A DNA stretch of 64,000 bases from Fidelibacterota bacterium (GCA_002708715.1 PAPB01000037.1:51803-115802), one strand, 5' to 3'. Counted from the stretch's first letter, positions 1-9,880 are shown. The notes: a model not told the origin generated them from the sequence alone. Made by a program: numbers and translations.

Positions 1-801
1 TCATTAAAGCATAGACAAAACCTTCCAAAACGTTCAGTGTTATTAACATTTGATGATGGGTACTCTAGTTATGGCGAGACTATGCAAACTTTAATTGATA
101 ATTCTATTTCTGCAATTTTTTTTATATCTTCAAGAAAATATAAATTTTGGTGGGATGTTTTATCTTCTAGATTATTAGAAGCTAAAACTATTAAGGATAT
201 AGATTATAAAATATTTAATAAATTAATAAAAATGGCAGGGGGAAATTTTAAGTTAGAAAAAGAATTAGACATCAAAGCATTATCAAAGATAAATCAATGG
301 AAAATTGAAGATCCAAATTTCCCTTATAATAGATGCAGGGCTTATAAAATCATTGCAAAAAAAATGGATGAAATTAATCCCTATGAAAAAAATGAATTTT
401 TTTTTATGATTAATAATATTACAAAGGAAAAAAGAAATTTTTCTTATTTATTTAATAATAATTTGATTAAATATCATACAATTGGCGCACATACAATCGG
501 CCATTATGATTTAGCTAACTTATCTTATGAAAATCAAAAAGAAGAAATAGAGGGCAATAAGTCATTTCTAGAAACTCATATTAAAGAAAAAGTGAATGTT
601 TTTTCTTATCCATTTGGTATGCAATATAATTATAATGATGATACAATTAATTTAGTTAAAAATAATTTCCAATTTGCTTTTTCAGGTTTTCAAGGATTAG
701 TACACAAAGATTCAAATATGTTTGAGTTGCCTAGGTTTTTAGTAAGAGATTGGTCTAAAAATGAGTTTCAAGTGAGATTGAATAAATTTTTTAATATTTA
801 A
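1..801 (+). CDS. Polysaccharide deacetylase (NodB/CE4 family), 5' end outside window
   Basis: A metal-dependent deacetylase of the NodB/CE4 family, probably trimming acetyl groups from the polysaccharide made by the genes downstream. The frame is open from base 1. The codons before the first possible start (a GTG at 37) encode typical family sequence leading into motif 1 (LTFDDGY), so the true start lies upstream of the window. Counting from the GTG, the metal-binding His pair is in AHTIGH (about residues 151-156), motif 3 is FSYPFG (189-194), and a late ELPRF segment (230-234) is also typical. About 140 residues separate motif 1 from the His motif, which is long for the family. There is no sign of a frameshift. 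The family is secure; the substrate is inferred only from the locus. Confidence 0.88.
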   Translation, partial: SLKHRQNLPKRSVLLTFDDGYSSYGETMQTLIDNSISAIFFISSRKYKFWWDVLSSRLLEAKTIKDIDYKIFNKLIKMAGGNFKLEKELDIKALSKINQWKIEDPNFPYNRCRAYKIIAKKMDEINPYEKNEFFFMINNITKEKRNFSYLFNNNLIKYHTIGAHTIGHYDLANLSYENQKEEIEGNKSFLETHIKEKVNVFSYPFGMQYNYNDDTINLVKNNFQFAFSGFQGLVHKDSNMFELPRFLVRDWSKNEFQVRLNKFFNI

Positions 802-924
802 ATATTGGTAATTATCATTTACCTATTATAATTGATTATGAAAAGAGCGCTTAATTTCAAATATTCAATAGTTCGATTAAATAATTTTTTAAATTGACAA
901 AAATAGTAATTCTAAAATTTTTGT

Positions 925-1797
925 ATGATAACGATATTTTGCACCCCAAAAAATTTTGAAGGTATTTTTGATGTTATTCAAAAAAATGCAATAAGAAGTT
1001 GGCGAAAAGTCTCATCTGAAATAGAAATTATTATTTTTGGTGATTCATTTGGAGCAAAAGAAATAGCAAGTGAAGTTAATGGAATATACTATCCCAAAAT
1101 AAAATGTTCAAAAAATGGAGTTCCATTTTTATCGGATCTATTTGACAAAGCAAATAAAATCAGTGTAAACGATACTTTAATGTTTATTAATGCAGATATT
1201 ATCATCCCTAAAAATATTTTTGATCCAATAAAAATTATAAGAAATCAATTTCAAAATTTTTTATCTGTTGGATCTAGGTGGGATTTAGATGTCGATCAGT
1301 CAATTAATTTTGAGAAAGAAGATATTGTAAAATTATTTTGGGAAAAGGCAAATAATTATAGTGTTAGGAGCTCACCTGCAGCAATTGATTATTTTATTTT
1401 CAATAAAAATAGTATAAAAAAAATACCAGATTTTGTTATTGGGAGGCCAGGATATGATAATTGGCTTTTATGGTATGCAAGACGGAATCTAATTCCATTG
1501 ATTGATCTTTCGAATGAAATTAGAGTAATACATCAAAACCATCATTTTAATTTTCATAATATAAAACAGGATCCGAAAATATATTATGAAGAAGATGGAC
1601 TAAATAATAGAAAAATTCATGGTAATAAGGTTTTGAATTTATTAGATGCTAATTATGAATTAATAAATGGTATGATTAACAAAAAAAAATCTAAAGAATG
1701 GTTTGATAGAAATCTTAGAAGTCTTCCGCAAATATTTCCCGAAATTTCTTTCGTATTGAAATTGTATAGAAAAATATATCGTAAGTATTTGATTTAA
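925..1797 (+). CDS. Probable glycosyltransferase (GT-A-like), family uncertain
   Basis: A 290-residue protein with no membrane segment, lying between a polysaccharide deacetylase and a GT2 enzyme. It opens with a beta strand (ITIFCTP), and near residue 90 has the hydrophobic stretch LMFINAD followed by III. This resembles the acidic metal-binding position of GT-A nucleotide-sugar transferases. A central GRPGYDNWLLWYA segment resembles the acceptor-side region of such enzymes. The rest is divergent and I cannot place it in a named CAZy family. The start is ATG, with a 127-bp gap upstream in which I see no convincing ribosome-binding site. The role, adding a sugar to a surface glycan, is inferred from fold-like features and location. 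Confidence 0.55.
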   Translation: MITIFCTPKNFEGIFDVIQKNAIRSWRKVSSEIEIIIFGDSFGAKEIASEVNGIYYPKIKCSKNGVPFLSDLFDKANKISVNDTLMFINADIIIPKNIFDPIKIIRNQFQNFLSVGSRWDLDVDQSINFEKEDIVKLFWEKANNYSVRSSPAAIDYFIFNKNSIKKIPDFVIGRPGYDNWLLWYARRNLIPLIDLSNEIRVIHQNHHFNFHNIKQDPKIYYEEDGLNNRKIHGNKVLNLLDANYELINGMINKKKSKEWFDRNLRSLPQIFPEISFVLKLYRKIYRKYLI

Positions 1798-1840
1798 TAA
1801 TATATAAGTATAAAATTTTTTTATAATATGCAATTAAATC

Positions 1841-2752
1841 GTGAAAAATAAAACAATGTCTGATATCAAAATATCCGTTGGCATTACTTTATTCACCAAT
1901 CCTGATTATATTTTTGAGGCTATTGATTCTTTAATAAATCAATCAGAAGATGCATGGGAAGGTATTCTCTTACTTGATAAAGGGGCTAGTATTAAAACTA
2001 TACAAATTTTTGATAATTTTAATCATTCAAAATTTAAAAAATTTAAATCTCCAATTCATCTCGGTCCTGAACAAGCACGGGCTAAAGCCATAGAATTGGC
2101 AACTACAAATTGGTATTTTCAATTAGATAGTGATGATGTTTTACCTGTTAATGCTATTTCTGATGTATTGAATGCTATAAAAAAAAGCCCTAAAGCAGAA
2201 TTTATTTATGGATCAACGCTACATTTTTCAAAAGAATCTTATTATGTTATGCCACCTTCAAATGATCCAGAAGTTTTAGTTACCTCTTCCTTATTCTCAT
2301 CTATGTTACCTATAAAAATTTCAATGTATAATCGATTGGGAGGATACTCAAAAAAATTAAAGTATTTTGCAGCAGATTGGGATTTTTGGTTATCAGTATA
2401 CGAAAAAAAAATATTAGGTGCGGATACAGATACTGTGCTGTATCATAGAAGAAATCATAATAATAATGTAATCAATCGAAATATTGAACAATGGCCTGAA
2501 GTACTTACTAAAATTATTAATCGACACCCAAAATTTTTTAATTTTAATCATAGGAAGAGGAAAGCAAGATATCATGTATTTGAAAGGTTAGCCAGACATT
2601 ACCGAACAATTAGAGAAAGAAATAAAGCTGCTTATTACGCGAAAATTGCTCTTGAGAATGGGAATGAAACGGTAACACTTTTAGAAATTTTAAAAGAACA
2701 AAAAATGTCTAAAATAAGATATTTTTTAAGATATATAGGGAAACTACTTTAA
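1841..2752 (+). CDS. Glycosyltransferase family 2
   Basis: A cytoplasmic inverting GT2 enzyme expected to transfer an activated sugar onto the growing lipid-linked repeat. The N-terminus has the family opening ISVGITLFTNPDYIFEAIDSL, and the metal- and nucleotide-binding DSDD motif follows near residue 95 (FQLDSDDVLP). A later ADWDFWLSVYEK segment corresponds to the acceptor-binding ED/WD region of GT2 enzymes. The C-terminal 80 residues are basic and without membrane helices. The listed start is GTG at 1841. An in-frame ATG at 1856 leaves the domain intact and is equally plausible. Donor and acceptor cannot be read from the sequence. Confidence 0.85.
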   Translation: MKNKTMSDIKISVGITLFTNPDYIFEAIDSLINQSEDAWEGILLLDKGASIKTIQIFDNFNHSKFKKFKSPIHLGPEQARAKAIELATTNWYFQLDSDDVLPVNAISDVLNAIKKSPKAEFIYGSTLHFSKESYYVMPPSNDPEVLVTSSLFSSMLPIKISMYNRLGGYSKKLKYFAADWDFWLSVYEKKILGADTDTVLYHRRNHNNNVINRNIEQWPEVLTKIINRHPKFFNFNHRKRKARYHVFERLARHYRTIRERNKAAYYAKIALENGNETVTLLEILKEQKMSKIRYFLRYIGKLL

Positions 2753-2796
2753 GAATAAATTCCTTTTGGAATTTTATGGTTCAAAGATAAAAATAT

Positions 2797-3861
2797 ATGC
2801 AGAAATTGTCTCATCAAAATATGCTTTTAATAGGTCGCAATTGGAGTACGCGAGGAAATAATAATGATTTTGAACATTTTTTAAATTTTTTTCCTGGTTC
2901 TATATCCTCAACAAGTAAAGAATTAAATAGCTTTGATAATAGATTTTTTCGATGTGTAAAAAATAAAACATTGAATAGTTGTTACTCTTCATTGAGTGTT
3001 GCGCTAGAGTATAATGCTTTTATTAAATTTATTAATCATGATATAAAGTTGGTCCATTATTGGTTTGGAGACCATGATTATTATTATGGATATTGGTTTA
3101 AGAGAATTTTTGGGGCAAAAATTGTAATTAATCTTTTTTTTTCATTAGAAGAGCTTCAAAGACGTATGCCAAATAAATTTCATTTACAAAATGCTGATTT
3201 AATAACATGTTCTGGGAAAGCTCAGCTTGAGTATTTAAAACAATTTATTGATAAAAAGAAGTTAGCTTATTTACCTCTCGGAGTTGATACAAATTTTTTT
3301 ACTTTACCTAAAAATAATAATTACCGAGATAAAGATTTAATAATTTGTATAGGTAATAATCGAAGAGATTATAAAATATTAAAAAAAGTTTATTTAAGGT
3401 TAAAATCAATCAAACCAAATATTAAATTAAAATTAGCTGGATCAGAGCCAGGTAAATCATTTTTTACTGATTTACCTGAAGTAGAATTTTTTCCTTTCCT
3501 TGATGATCTTAAGTTCAGAAAACTATACAGAAAAGCTAGTCTATTAGTATTGCCTCTTTTAGAAGGAGGGTCTAGTCAAACATTAAATGAAGCGCTTGCT
3601 TGTGGTCTCCCTATTATAACTAATAAATTTCCAAATCTATCTGACTATACAAAAACAAATGCTGTGATTCAACACACACCAGGTGATTATATAGGAATGA
3701 GCGATACTTGTCTTGAAGTTCTAGATAATAAAAAAAAACATCTTGAAATGTCTAATGCAGCAAGACGTCATATTTTAAAATTTGATTTTGTTAACATAAA
3801 AGACAAACTAATAAATATTTATTCTGATTATTTAGATCTTAATATTGTGGTGGATAACTAA
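2797..3861 (+). CDS. Glycosyltransferase family 4 (GT-B)
   Basis: A retaining GT-B glycosyltransferase of 354 residues. The C-terminal half shows the GT4 nucleotide-sugar site: a strand and loop at LICIGNNRRDYK, the LKLAGSEPG strand, and LLEGGSSQTLNEALACGLPIIT, which matches the conserved E(x7)E region that binds the donor. The N-terminal half has an unusual tyrosine-rich stretch (HDYYYGYWFKR, near residue 92). Its stop codon overlaps the ATG of the asparagine synthase that follows by one base (taATG), so the two are probably translated together. The sugar specificity is unknown. Confidence 0.87.
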   Translation: MQKLSHQNMLLIGRNWSTRGNNNDFEHFLNFFPGSISSTSKELNSFDNRFFRCVKNKTLNSCYSSLSVALEYNAFIKFINHDIKLVHYWFGDHDYYYGYWFKRIFGAKIVINLFFSLEELQRRMPNKFHLQNADLITCSGKAQLEYLKQFIDKKKLAYLPLGVDTNFFTLPKNNNYRDKDLIICIGNNRRDYKILKKVYLRLKSIKPNIKLKLAGSEPGKSFFTDLPEVEFFPFLDDLKFRKLYRKASLLVLPLLEGGSSQTLNEALACGLPIITNKFPNLSDYTKTNAVIQHTPGDYIGMSDTCLEVLDNKKKHLEMSNAARRHILKFDFVNIKDKLINIYSDYLDLNIVVDN

Positions 3862-5729
3862 TGTGTGGAATTTTAGGAGAATTTGGTAAAGTAATTTCTT
3901 CAAAAAATCAATTTTCTGATTTATTGAAACTTAGTGTGAAAAGAGGATCAGATATGATAGGTTATTATAATAATATTCCTCAAGAATCTTCCCAAAAACC
4001 ATTAGCCCAATTTGGATTTAATAGATTAGCAATTATGGATTTAAGAGATATTGCTAATCAACCAATGATATCTAAATCTAAACGATATGTAGTAATGTGT
4101 AATGGTGAGATTGTAAATCATCTGAATCTTAAAGAAAAAATAGGTATTACCAATAATGATTTAAGAACTACCTCTGATACGGAAATAGTATGTCATGCGT
4201 TAGATACATTTGGTTTTCATCGCACAATAAATCTTTTAAATGGTATGTATGCTATGAGTGTTTATGATTTACAAAATAATGTTTTACATTTAGTTAGAGA
4301 TCCAGCAGGCATAAAACCACTTTATTATGCTCGAACAGATTTTGGTTGGATATTTGCTTCACAATATGATCAAATTTTTAAACATCCATGGTTTTTACCG
4401 AAATTAAAGATTAATCCAGAGGCTTTAACTGATTATTTAAGATTAGGCTATGTCCCAGCACCTGCCGCTTTATTTGAGAAATCGTGGCTACTTGAACCAG
4501 GATCATATTTAACAATACAGTCTGATTTTAATGCGTATAGTGGACAGTATTATGTTTTAGATAGTATAGAAAAATTTAAAGAAACTAATGAAGAGACAGT
4601 CGCCGAATTAACAAATATTTTACAAAATACATTTTCAGATTATATTCATTCAGATGTTCCTCTAGGATCATTTTTATCTGGAGGTGTTGACTCACCAATT
4701 GTAAATGCAATTTTATCAAAATCTCTTCCAGATCTTAAAGCGTTCACAATATCAAACAGTGATTTTGATTTTGATGAATCTAGTCAGGCAAAAATGATTA
4801 GTAGCCATTTAGGTATTGAGCATCATGTTGAACATTTAAGTGAATTAAAAGTAGCGAATATCATCGATAAACAATTTTTGGCATTTTCTGAGCCATTTGC
4901 TGATTATTCATCAATCCCTACATATATATTGTGTTCGGAAGCGTCTAAATATTATAAAGTTTTGTTATCTGGAGATGGTGGAGATGAACTTTTTTGGGGA
5001 TATCCTAGATTCTTATCTACAATTGATTATCAAAAATGGTTTAATTATCCTAAATCCATCAGATTATTATGGGCTGGAATATTAAGGCAATTTGGTATGC
5101 GGATTTCTTCAGGTATAGAATTGGATAATATAGGAGAATGGGTTTTTGAGCGCCAAAGCCCTAATTGGCATTCAGATGTTGCGAGAATGGTTCCTAATTC
5201 AAATCATTCATTCTCTACAAAAGCACTATATTCGTCACCATATTCAGATTGTAGTTCTGTTGATTTATTGATGTGGCTAAGAAAAAATGAATTTTATGGG
5301 CATATGCAACGGGTATTGCTTAAGGTTGACCGTGCTTCTATGGCGCATAATTTAGAAGTGCGTGTACCATTTTTAGATAAAAGAATTATTAATTTTAGTT
5401 CTTATATCAAACCAGAATTGGGCATTAAGCATAGACAAACAAAATATTTATTAAAGCAAGTTTTAAATAAATATGTTCCACAAAATTATTACCTTAACGA
5501 AAAAAGAGGATTTTCTTTTAACCTATCTAAATTATTAGATACAGAATTAAAAGAAAATATTCAGGATACATTAATGAGTAATAATTTATTTGGTTCAGAA
5601 TTAATTGAAAAAAATATTATACATAAAACAGTCAATAAATTTTATGGTCAAAATGAAATAAGAAATGAATGGGGCCTATGGGTATTATTTTCTTTACAAA
5701 AATGGGCTAATCTGTTTTATAATAAGTAA
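3861..5729 (+). CDS. Asparagine synthase family protein, glutamine-hydrolysing (copy 1)
   Basis: A 622-residue AsnB-type amidotransferase. The Ntn glutaminase domain starts with the nucleophile Cys2 (MCGILGEFG). The C-terminal synthetase domain has the ATP PP-loop SGGVDS (273-278) and SGDGGDELFWGY further on. The family couples glutamine hydrolysis to ATP-dependent amidation of a carboxylate. In a polysaccharide locus the acceptor may be a uronic acid or another sugar acid rather than aspartate. Two normally conserved glutaminase motifs are altered: RGPD reads RGSD (29-32) and NGEIYNH reads NGEIVNH (81-87). The Arg, Asn, Glu and Asp side chains that hold glutamine seem retained. It is a tandem, diverged paralog of the next gene. 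Confidence 0.9.
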   Translation: MCGILGEFGKVISSKNQFSDLLKLSVKRGSDMIGYYNNIPQESSQKPLAQFGFNRLAIMDLRDIANQPMISKSKRYVVMCNGEIVNHLNLKEKIGITNNDLRTTSDTEIVCHALDTFGFHRTINLLNGMYAMSVYDLQNNVLHLVRDPAGIKPLYYARTDFGWIFASQYDQIFKHPWFLPKLKINPEALTDYLRLGYVPAPAALFEKSWLLEPGSYLTIQSDFNAYSGQYYVLDSIEKFKETNEETVAELTNILQNTFSDYIHSDVPLGSFLSGGVDSPIVNAILSKSLPDLKAFTISNSDFDFDESSQAKMISSHLGIEHHVEHLSELKVANIIDKQFLAFSEPFADYSSIPTYILCSEASKYYKVLLSGDGGDELFWGYPRFLSTIDYQKWFNYPKSIRLLWAGILRQFGMRISSGIELDNIGEWVFERQSPNWHSDVARMVPNSNHSFSTKALYSSPYSDCSSVDLLMWLRKNEFYGHMQRVLLKVDRASMAHNLEVRVPFLDKRIINFSSYIKPELGIKHRQTKYLLKQVLNKYVPQNYYLNEKRGFSFNLSKLLDTELKENIQDTLMSNNLFGSELIEKNIIHKTVNKFYGQNEIRNEWGLWVLFSLQKWANLFYNK

Positions 5730-5839
5730 TTTAAATAATCTATTAATAATTATAATATTAGTTTTTATGTAATAATCAACCAAATATTACTATTTTTAAT
5801 GAATTTTATATTACAAACAATAAGGATTAATAAAATAAA

Positions 5840-7693
5840 TTGTGTGGAATCTTAGGCCAATTTTCTTTAAATAATAATTTAATACCTAAAGAACAATTTC
5901 AGAATATATTAGCGCTTTCAAAAAGTAGAGGCCCTGATCAAACATGCGTCGAAATTGTTCCGAAAAGAGTGCAATTTGGATTTAATCGATTATCTGTATT
6001 AGACCTCTCAAATAAAGGTTCACAACCTATTTGGTCTCCATCAGGCCGTTATTTAATTGCATTTAATGGAGAAATTTATAATCATCAATCGCTAAGATTA
6101 GAATTGGGTGGCATAGAAAAACAAATAAAAAGTCATGGTGATACTGCCACCCTTGCATATAGTATTGATGCGAATGGGGTTATCAATACTATTAAAAAAT
6201 TAGAAGGTATGTTTGCTATTGCTGTATGGGATAAGCTTAAAGATTGTATATTTTTATCACGAGATTTTGCTGGTATTAAACCTCTTTTTTATGGATGGGA
6301 TGGGTTCAATCTTGTATTCGCAAGTCAATATAATCAAATCAGTAATTATCCTCATTATAGAAATGAAAAGATAAATCATTCTGTTTTAAAACTTTATTTG
6401 TATCAGCATTTTATTCCACCACCATTTGGTATCCTTGAAAACACTTTTGCAGTTTTTCCAGGGGAAATTATTAGGATTAATAAACACGGTGAATTAGAAA
6501 AAATAAATCATTGGAGTTTTCCTGATTTTGATGATACAATAACTAATGAGCAGGATGCCCAAGACATGATTGAAAATGAAATTCGTATTTCAGTTCGTGA
6601 ACAACTAAATTCAGATGTTCCTTTAGGCTCCTTTTTATCTGGAGGTGTAGATTCCCCGTTAATTTCTAGTTATATGAATAATTATTTGTCTGATAGAATA
6701 AATACATTTTCTATTGGTTCAGATAGTATTATACATGATGAATCATATTTATCAAAAATGTATTCAAAGGAATTGAAATCAAAACATTACCAAATGCAAA
6801 TGACTGCAGAAAACTCCATTGAATACCTTGATAAGGCATTAATTAGTGTTGGAGAACCTTTTGGTGATCATTCTATAATTCCATCTTGGAAATTAAGTAA
6901 TATGGCTAGTTCGAAAGTTACTGTTTTATTATCTGGTGATGGTGGTGACGAAATTTTTTTTGGATATGAACGTTTTAGGTCTATTGCTAAAAACTATTGG
7001 TTGTGGAATTATCCTTTCTTTTTTAGGTACTTAGTACGAGGAATAGATAGATTGGTTTCTAATGAAAAATATATCAATGAATGTATTTTATCTTCTACAC
7101 CTGGGGAAGCACATTTTGGGTTACATAGTCATCAATCAAAAAATTTAATTAATGAATTAATCCCATCATTATCTACTGTTACATTTCCTGATATTTTTAA
7201 TTTATATAAATATACAAAACCAGACAGTGTGAATAAATTATTCCACATTATGAGGAGGGTAGAGTTTTATGGAATGTTACAAAAGACTCTTGCAAAGGTG
7301 GATAGAGCATCTATGGCTAATAGTATTGAAGTAAGAGTTCCATTCCTTAAGAAAAAAATTATTGAGCAAGTGATTAAAACTGGTATACAAGTACACCAAC
7401 CGATGACTACAAGAAAAAAGATACTCAATAATTTATTGCAAAAATCTTATGGTAATATCAAATCAGAATCATCAAAAAAAGGTTTTTCGGTACCAATATC
7501 AGAATGGATCAGGACATCTTATAAAGAATTATTTCATGAGAAATTATTAGATAGAAATTTTTGCCAATCTTTTGGTATTAATATGAAAAAGATTGAACAA
7601 ATATTAGATCAACATATAAATGGAAAAATTGACTTAAAGGCACCTCTTTTTACACTTTATAGTTTATCAATTTGGAATGCTGCAAGAAAATAA
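5840..7693 (+). CDS. Asparagine synthase family protein, glutamine-hydrolysing (copy 2)
   Basis: A second full-length AsnB-type amidotransferase, 617 residues. The start is TTG and is fixed by chemistry: the next codon, TGT, encodes the nucleophilic Cys2 that must become N-terminal. Canonical glutaminase motifs are present (SRGPDQ, NGEIYNH, RDFAGIKPLFY), as are the PP-loop SGGVDS and SGDGGDEIFFGY. It follows copy 1 after a 110-bp gap with no obvious terminator. The two proteins are clearly homologous but differ along their whole length, so they are not a recent duplication and may act on different substrates. True asparagine synthesis cannot be excluded, but the surrounding glycosyltransferases favour a glycan-related amidation. 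Confidence 0.9.
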   Translation: MCGILGQFSLNNNLIPKEQFQNILALSKSRGPDQTCVEIVPKRVQFGFNRLSVLDLSNKGSQPIWSPSGRYLIAFNGEIYNHQSLRLELGGIEKQIKSHGDTATLAYSIDANGVINTIKKLEGMFAIAVWDKLKDCIFLSRDFAGIKPLFYGWDGFNLVFASQYNQISNYPHYRNEKINHSVLKLYLYQHFIPPPFGILENTFAVFPGEIIRINKHGELEKINHWSFPDFDDTITNEQDAQDMIENEIRISVREQLNSDVPLGSFLSGGVDSPLISSYMNNYLSDRINTFSIGSDSIIHDESYLSKMYSKELKSKHYQMQMTAENSIEYLDKALISVGEPFGDHSIIPSWKLSNMASSKVTVLLSGDGGDEIFFGYERFRSIAKNYWLWNYPFFFRYLVRGIDRLVSNEKYINECILSSTPGEAHFGLHSHQSKNLINELIPSLSTVTFPDIFNLYKYTKPDSVNKLFHIMRRVEFYGMLQKTLAKVDRASMANSIEVRVPFLKKKIIEQVIKTGIQVHQPMTTRKKILNNLLQKSYGNIKSESSKKGFSVPISEWIRTSYKELFHEKLLDRNFCQSFGINMKKIEQILDQHINGKIDLKAPLFTLYSLSIWNAARK

Positions 7694-7719
7694 CCAAATG
7701 GATTATATAATTTTTAGAT

Positions 7720-8853
7720 TTGAATCGTCATAAATTGAAAAATCTAAAAACTATATTATTTACTATCCCAAATTTTGATACAGCTGGTAGCGGAAAAGCT
7801 CTATTAAATATAGCTTCTCGTTTAGATAGAAATTATTTTAATCCTCAAATTTGTTGTAGTCATAATAAAGGAAAATTTTTTGAAAATGTTTCTCGTTCAG
7901 GAATTAAAGTTCATTTAAAAGAGAGCACTGTTGATATGAAGCAAAGATTGGGAGGAATGATACAATGTTTTAGGTTGGCAAATTATTTTAGAAGTTTAAA
8001 AATTGATTTAATTCATTCATTTCACTATGGTCCTGATTATTCAGAAGCGCTTGCGGCATTATTAGCTGGAATTCCTTGGATTTATACAAAAAAAAATATG
8101 AATTGGGGCGGTAAATCAAAAAATGGGTGGAAACTTAGATCATTATTATCAAAACATGTGATTGTACAAAATAGTGATATGATAAAACAATTTTTCTATA
8201 ATAAAAGTAATGTTTCAATAGTCCCAAGGGGAATTGATTTGGAAGAGTTTAAACCCAGAAAAAAAAAGCAGGACCTTTTAAACCAATACAATATTAATAA
8301 AAATGATTTAGTTATTATTACTGTTGCAAATTTAGTTCCAGTAAAAGGTATTGAAATGTTAATTGATGTATTTGATCAAATATCTAAAAAATATAACAAT
8401 CTTAGGTTGTTTATTGTAGGTGATAATAACAACCAATATGGCAAAAAACTTAATGTTAAGACAAAAAAATTAAATACTTATAGTAAAATACATTTTACTG
8501 GAAAAATAATTAATGTTTCTGATTATTATTCTATAGCTGATTTATTTGTCCTTAATACTTTAGATGAAGGAAGGAGGGAAGGTTGTCCTGTTGCACTTTT
8601 AGAAGCGATGGCATGTGGGTTGCCTGTTATCGGTAGCGATATTCCTGGAATCCGTGATATACTTAAACCATTTTCAAAAAATCTTTTTCAAGCAGGTGAT
8701 ATTGAAGAATTAAAAATAGCTATAATGAATAACTTAAATCATGGAAATAAAAAATTAAGAGAAGATTTTCAATCAAGAATATCAAAATATTATGATATTT
8801 CAATTGAGGTCTCTAATCATGAATCTATTTATAAACAATGCCTCAACCTTTAA
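7720..8853 (+). CDS. Glycosyltransferase family 4 (GT-B)
   Basis: A GT-B enzyme of 377 residues with a glycine-containing N-terminal loop (TAGSGKALLNIASRL), an SIVPRGIDLEEFKP segment joining the two lobes, VANLVPVKGIEMLIDVF in the donor lobe, and DEGRREGCPVALLEAMACGLPVIGSD, the GT4 E(x7)E donor site. The first available start is TTG at 7720. A second TTG seven codons later (leading into KNLKTILFTIPNFDTAGS) is also possible and would sit closer to the first strand of the fold. The last 16 bases overlap the next GT2 gene. The sugar is unknown. Confidence 0.88.
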   Translation: MNRHKLKNLKTILFTIPNFDTAGSGKALLNIASRLDRNYFNPQICCSHNKGKFFENVSRSGIKVHLKESTVDMKQRLGGMIQCFRLANYFRSLKIDLIHSFHYGPDYSEALAALLAGIPWIYTKKNMNWGGKSKNGWKLRSLLSKHVIVQNSDMIKQFFYNKSNVSIVPRGIDLEEFKPRKKKQDLLNQYNINKNDLVIITVANLVPVKGIEMLIDVFDQISKKYNNLRLFIVGDNNNQYGKKLNVKTKKLNTYSKIHFTGKIINVSDYYSIADLFVLNTLDEGRREGCPVALLEAMACGLPVIGSDIPGIRDILKPFSKNLFQAGDIEELKIAIMNNLNHGNKKLREDFQSRISKYYDISIEVSNHESIYKQCLNL

Positions 8854-9836
8854 TATCAATAATAATCCCTGTTTTCAATGGCGAATCATTTCTTGATAAT
8901 TGTTTTTCTAATTTAGATAAACAGTTATATGATAATCTTGAAATAATCTTTATTGATAATAATTCTACGGATCAAACCTATTCGAGGATTAAGAAATATT
9001 GTTTGACTAGAAATAATGTTCAATTATTAACTTGTAAAAAAAGAGGCCCAGCTGCAGCGCGGAATATCGGTTTAAAGACCTCTTTGGGTGAGTATATAAC
9101 ATTTTTAGATGTAGATGATGAAATTTTGCCTAATAAATTTTTTTCATTATTAAGAGTTTTTGAGAAATATCCTTCTATTGGAATGGCATGTGGCTTGATA
9201 GAGAAAAAATACGATAATGGTACAAGCGTCAAGTCTGATTTAGGTCATTTAAAGACAGGTGTTAATGTCCATCCTGAAGCTGGACTTTTTTGGTTGCAAC
9301 AGTTTCAACATGTACCTCCTATTAATTCCGTGATGTATAAGAAAAAAATTGTTGGAAATAAAATATATTTCCCAGAAAATTTATTTTTTGGTGAAGATGT
9401 GGCTCTAAATGTAATATTGGGCTTATTATTTGATGTTGTAAAAGTGGATGAGCCAGTTGGTGTGTATAATAGGCATGGAAACTCTTCATTATCTCAATCT
9501 AATAGATTAATATCCATTGAAGAACGTTATTTACAATTTTATGAGAAATTTGCGATTCCATATTTTTTAAAGTTAAATGCAAATAATATTCATATGTTAG
9601 CATTAGAGGTATCAAGAAATATGGCTTTCCGATTAAGAATGAAACTATTATTCTCAAGAAAAAACACTGATAGTATTGCAGAGTTTAATATTAAAGATTT
9701 TTATAATATAAATAAGTATCATTTATTTTTTTTGTTATTTAAAGTTTTACCCTATAGATATATATTATATATCTATGACTCTTTTCATAGAATTACTATT
9801 AGAAGACTAAAGAAAAGATTATTTTTTAATAAATAA
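8838..9836 (+). CDS. Glycosyltransferase family 2
   Basis: A GT2 enzyme of 332 residues with a textbook N-terminal domain: LISIIIPVFNGESFLDNCF, then the FIDNNSTDQTY nucleotide-binding segment, KRGPAAARNIGL, and the metal-binding DVDD near residue 93. The ENLFFGEDVALN segment carries the acceptor-side Glu-Asp pair. The C-terminus is basic and ends in a tyrosine-rich amphipathic stretch (LPYRYILYIYDSFHR) that may touch the membrane. The ATG lies inside the end of the upstream GT4 gene. It is the last gene before a 113-bp gap that contains an imperfect inverted repeat. Confidence 0.88.
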   Translation: MPQPLISIIIPVFNGESFLDNCFSNLDKQLYDNLEIIFIDNNSTDQTYSRIKKYCLTRNNVQLLTCKKRGPAAARNIGLKTSLGEYITFLDVDDEILPNKFFSLLRVFEKYPSIGMACGLIEKKYDNGTSVKSDLGHLKTGVNVHPEAGLFWLQQFQHVPPINSVMYKKKIVGNKIYFPENLFFGEDVALNVILGLLFDVVKVDEPVGVYNRHGNSSLSQSNRLISIEERYLQFYEKFAIPYFLKLNANNIHMLALEVSRNMAFRLRMKLLFSRKNTDSIAEFNIKDFYNINKYHLFFLLFKVLPYRYILYIYDSFHRITIRRLKKRLFFNK

Positions 9837-9849
9837 TGTTTTAACTATT

Positions 9850-9880
9850 AAGTCTAACCACCTTCTATTTAGTTTGACTT
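9850..9880. repeat. Imperfect inverted repeat in intergenic gap
   Basis: AAGTCTAAC (9850-9858) and GTTTGACTT (9872-9880) form an inverted repeat with one mismatch in nine and a 13-base loop. It lies just after a GT2 gene and before the third asparagine-synthase-like gene. No T-run follows, so it is not a standard rho-independent terminator. It could be an RNA stability hairpin or a weak attenuation site, or be chance in AT-rich DNA. Confidence 0.3.

Noticed and set aside
894..924. TTGACA near 894 as a promoter -35 for the following gene
   Set aside because: No -10 hexamer lies at a proper distance, and the start codon is only about 25 bases downstream.
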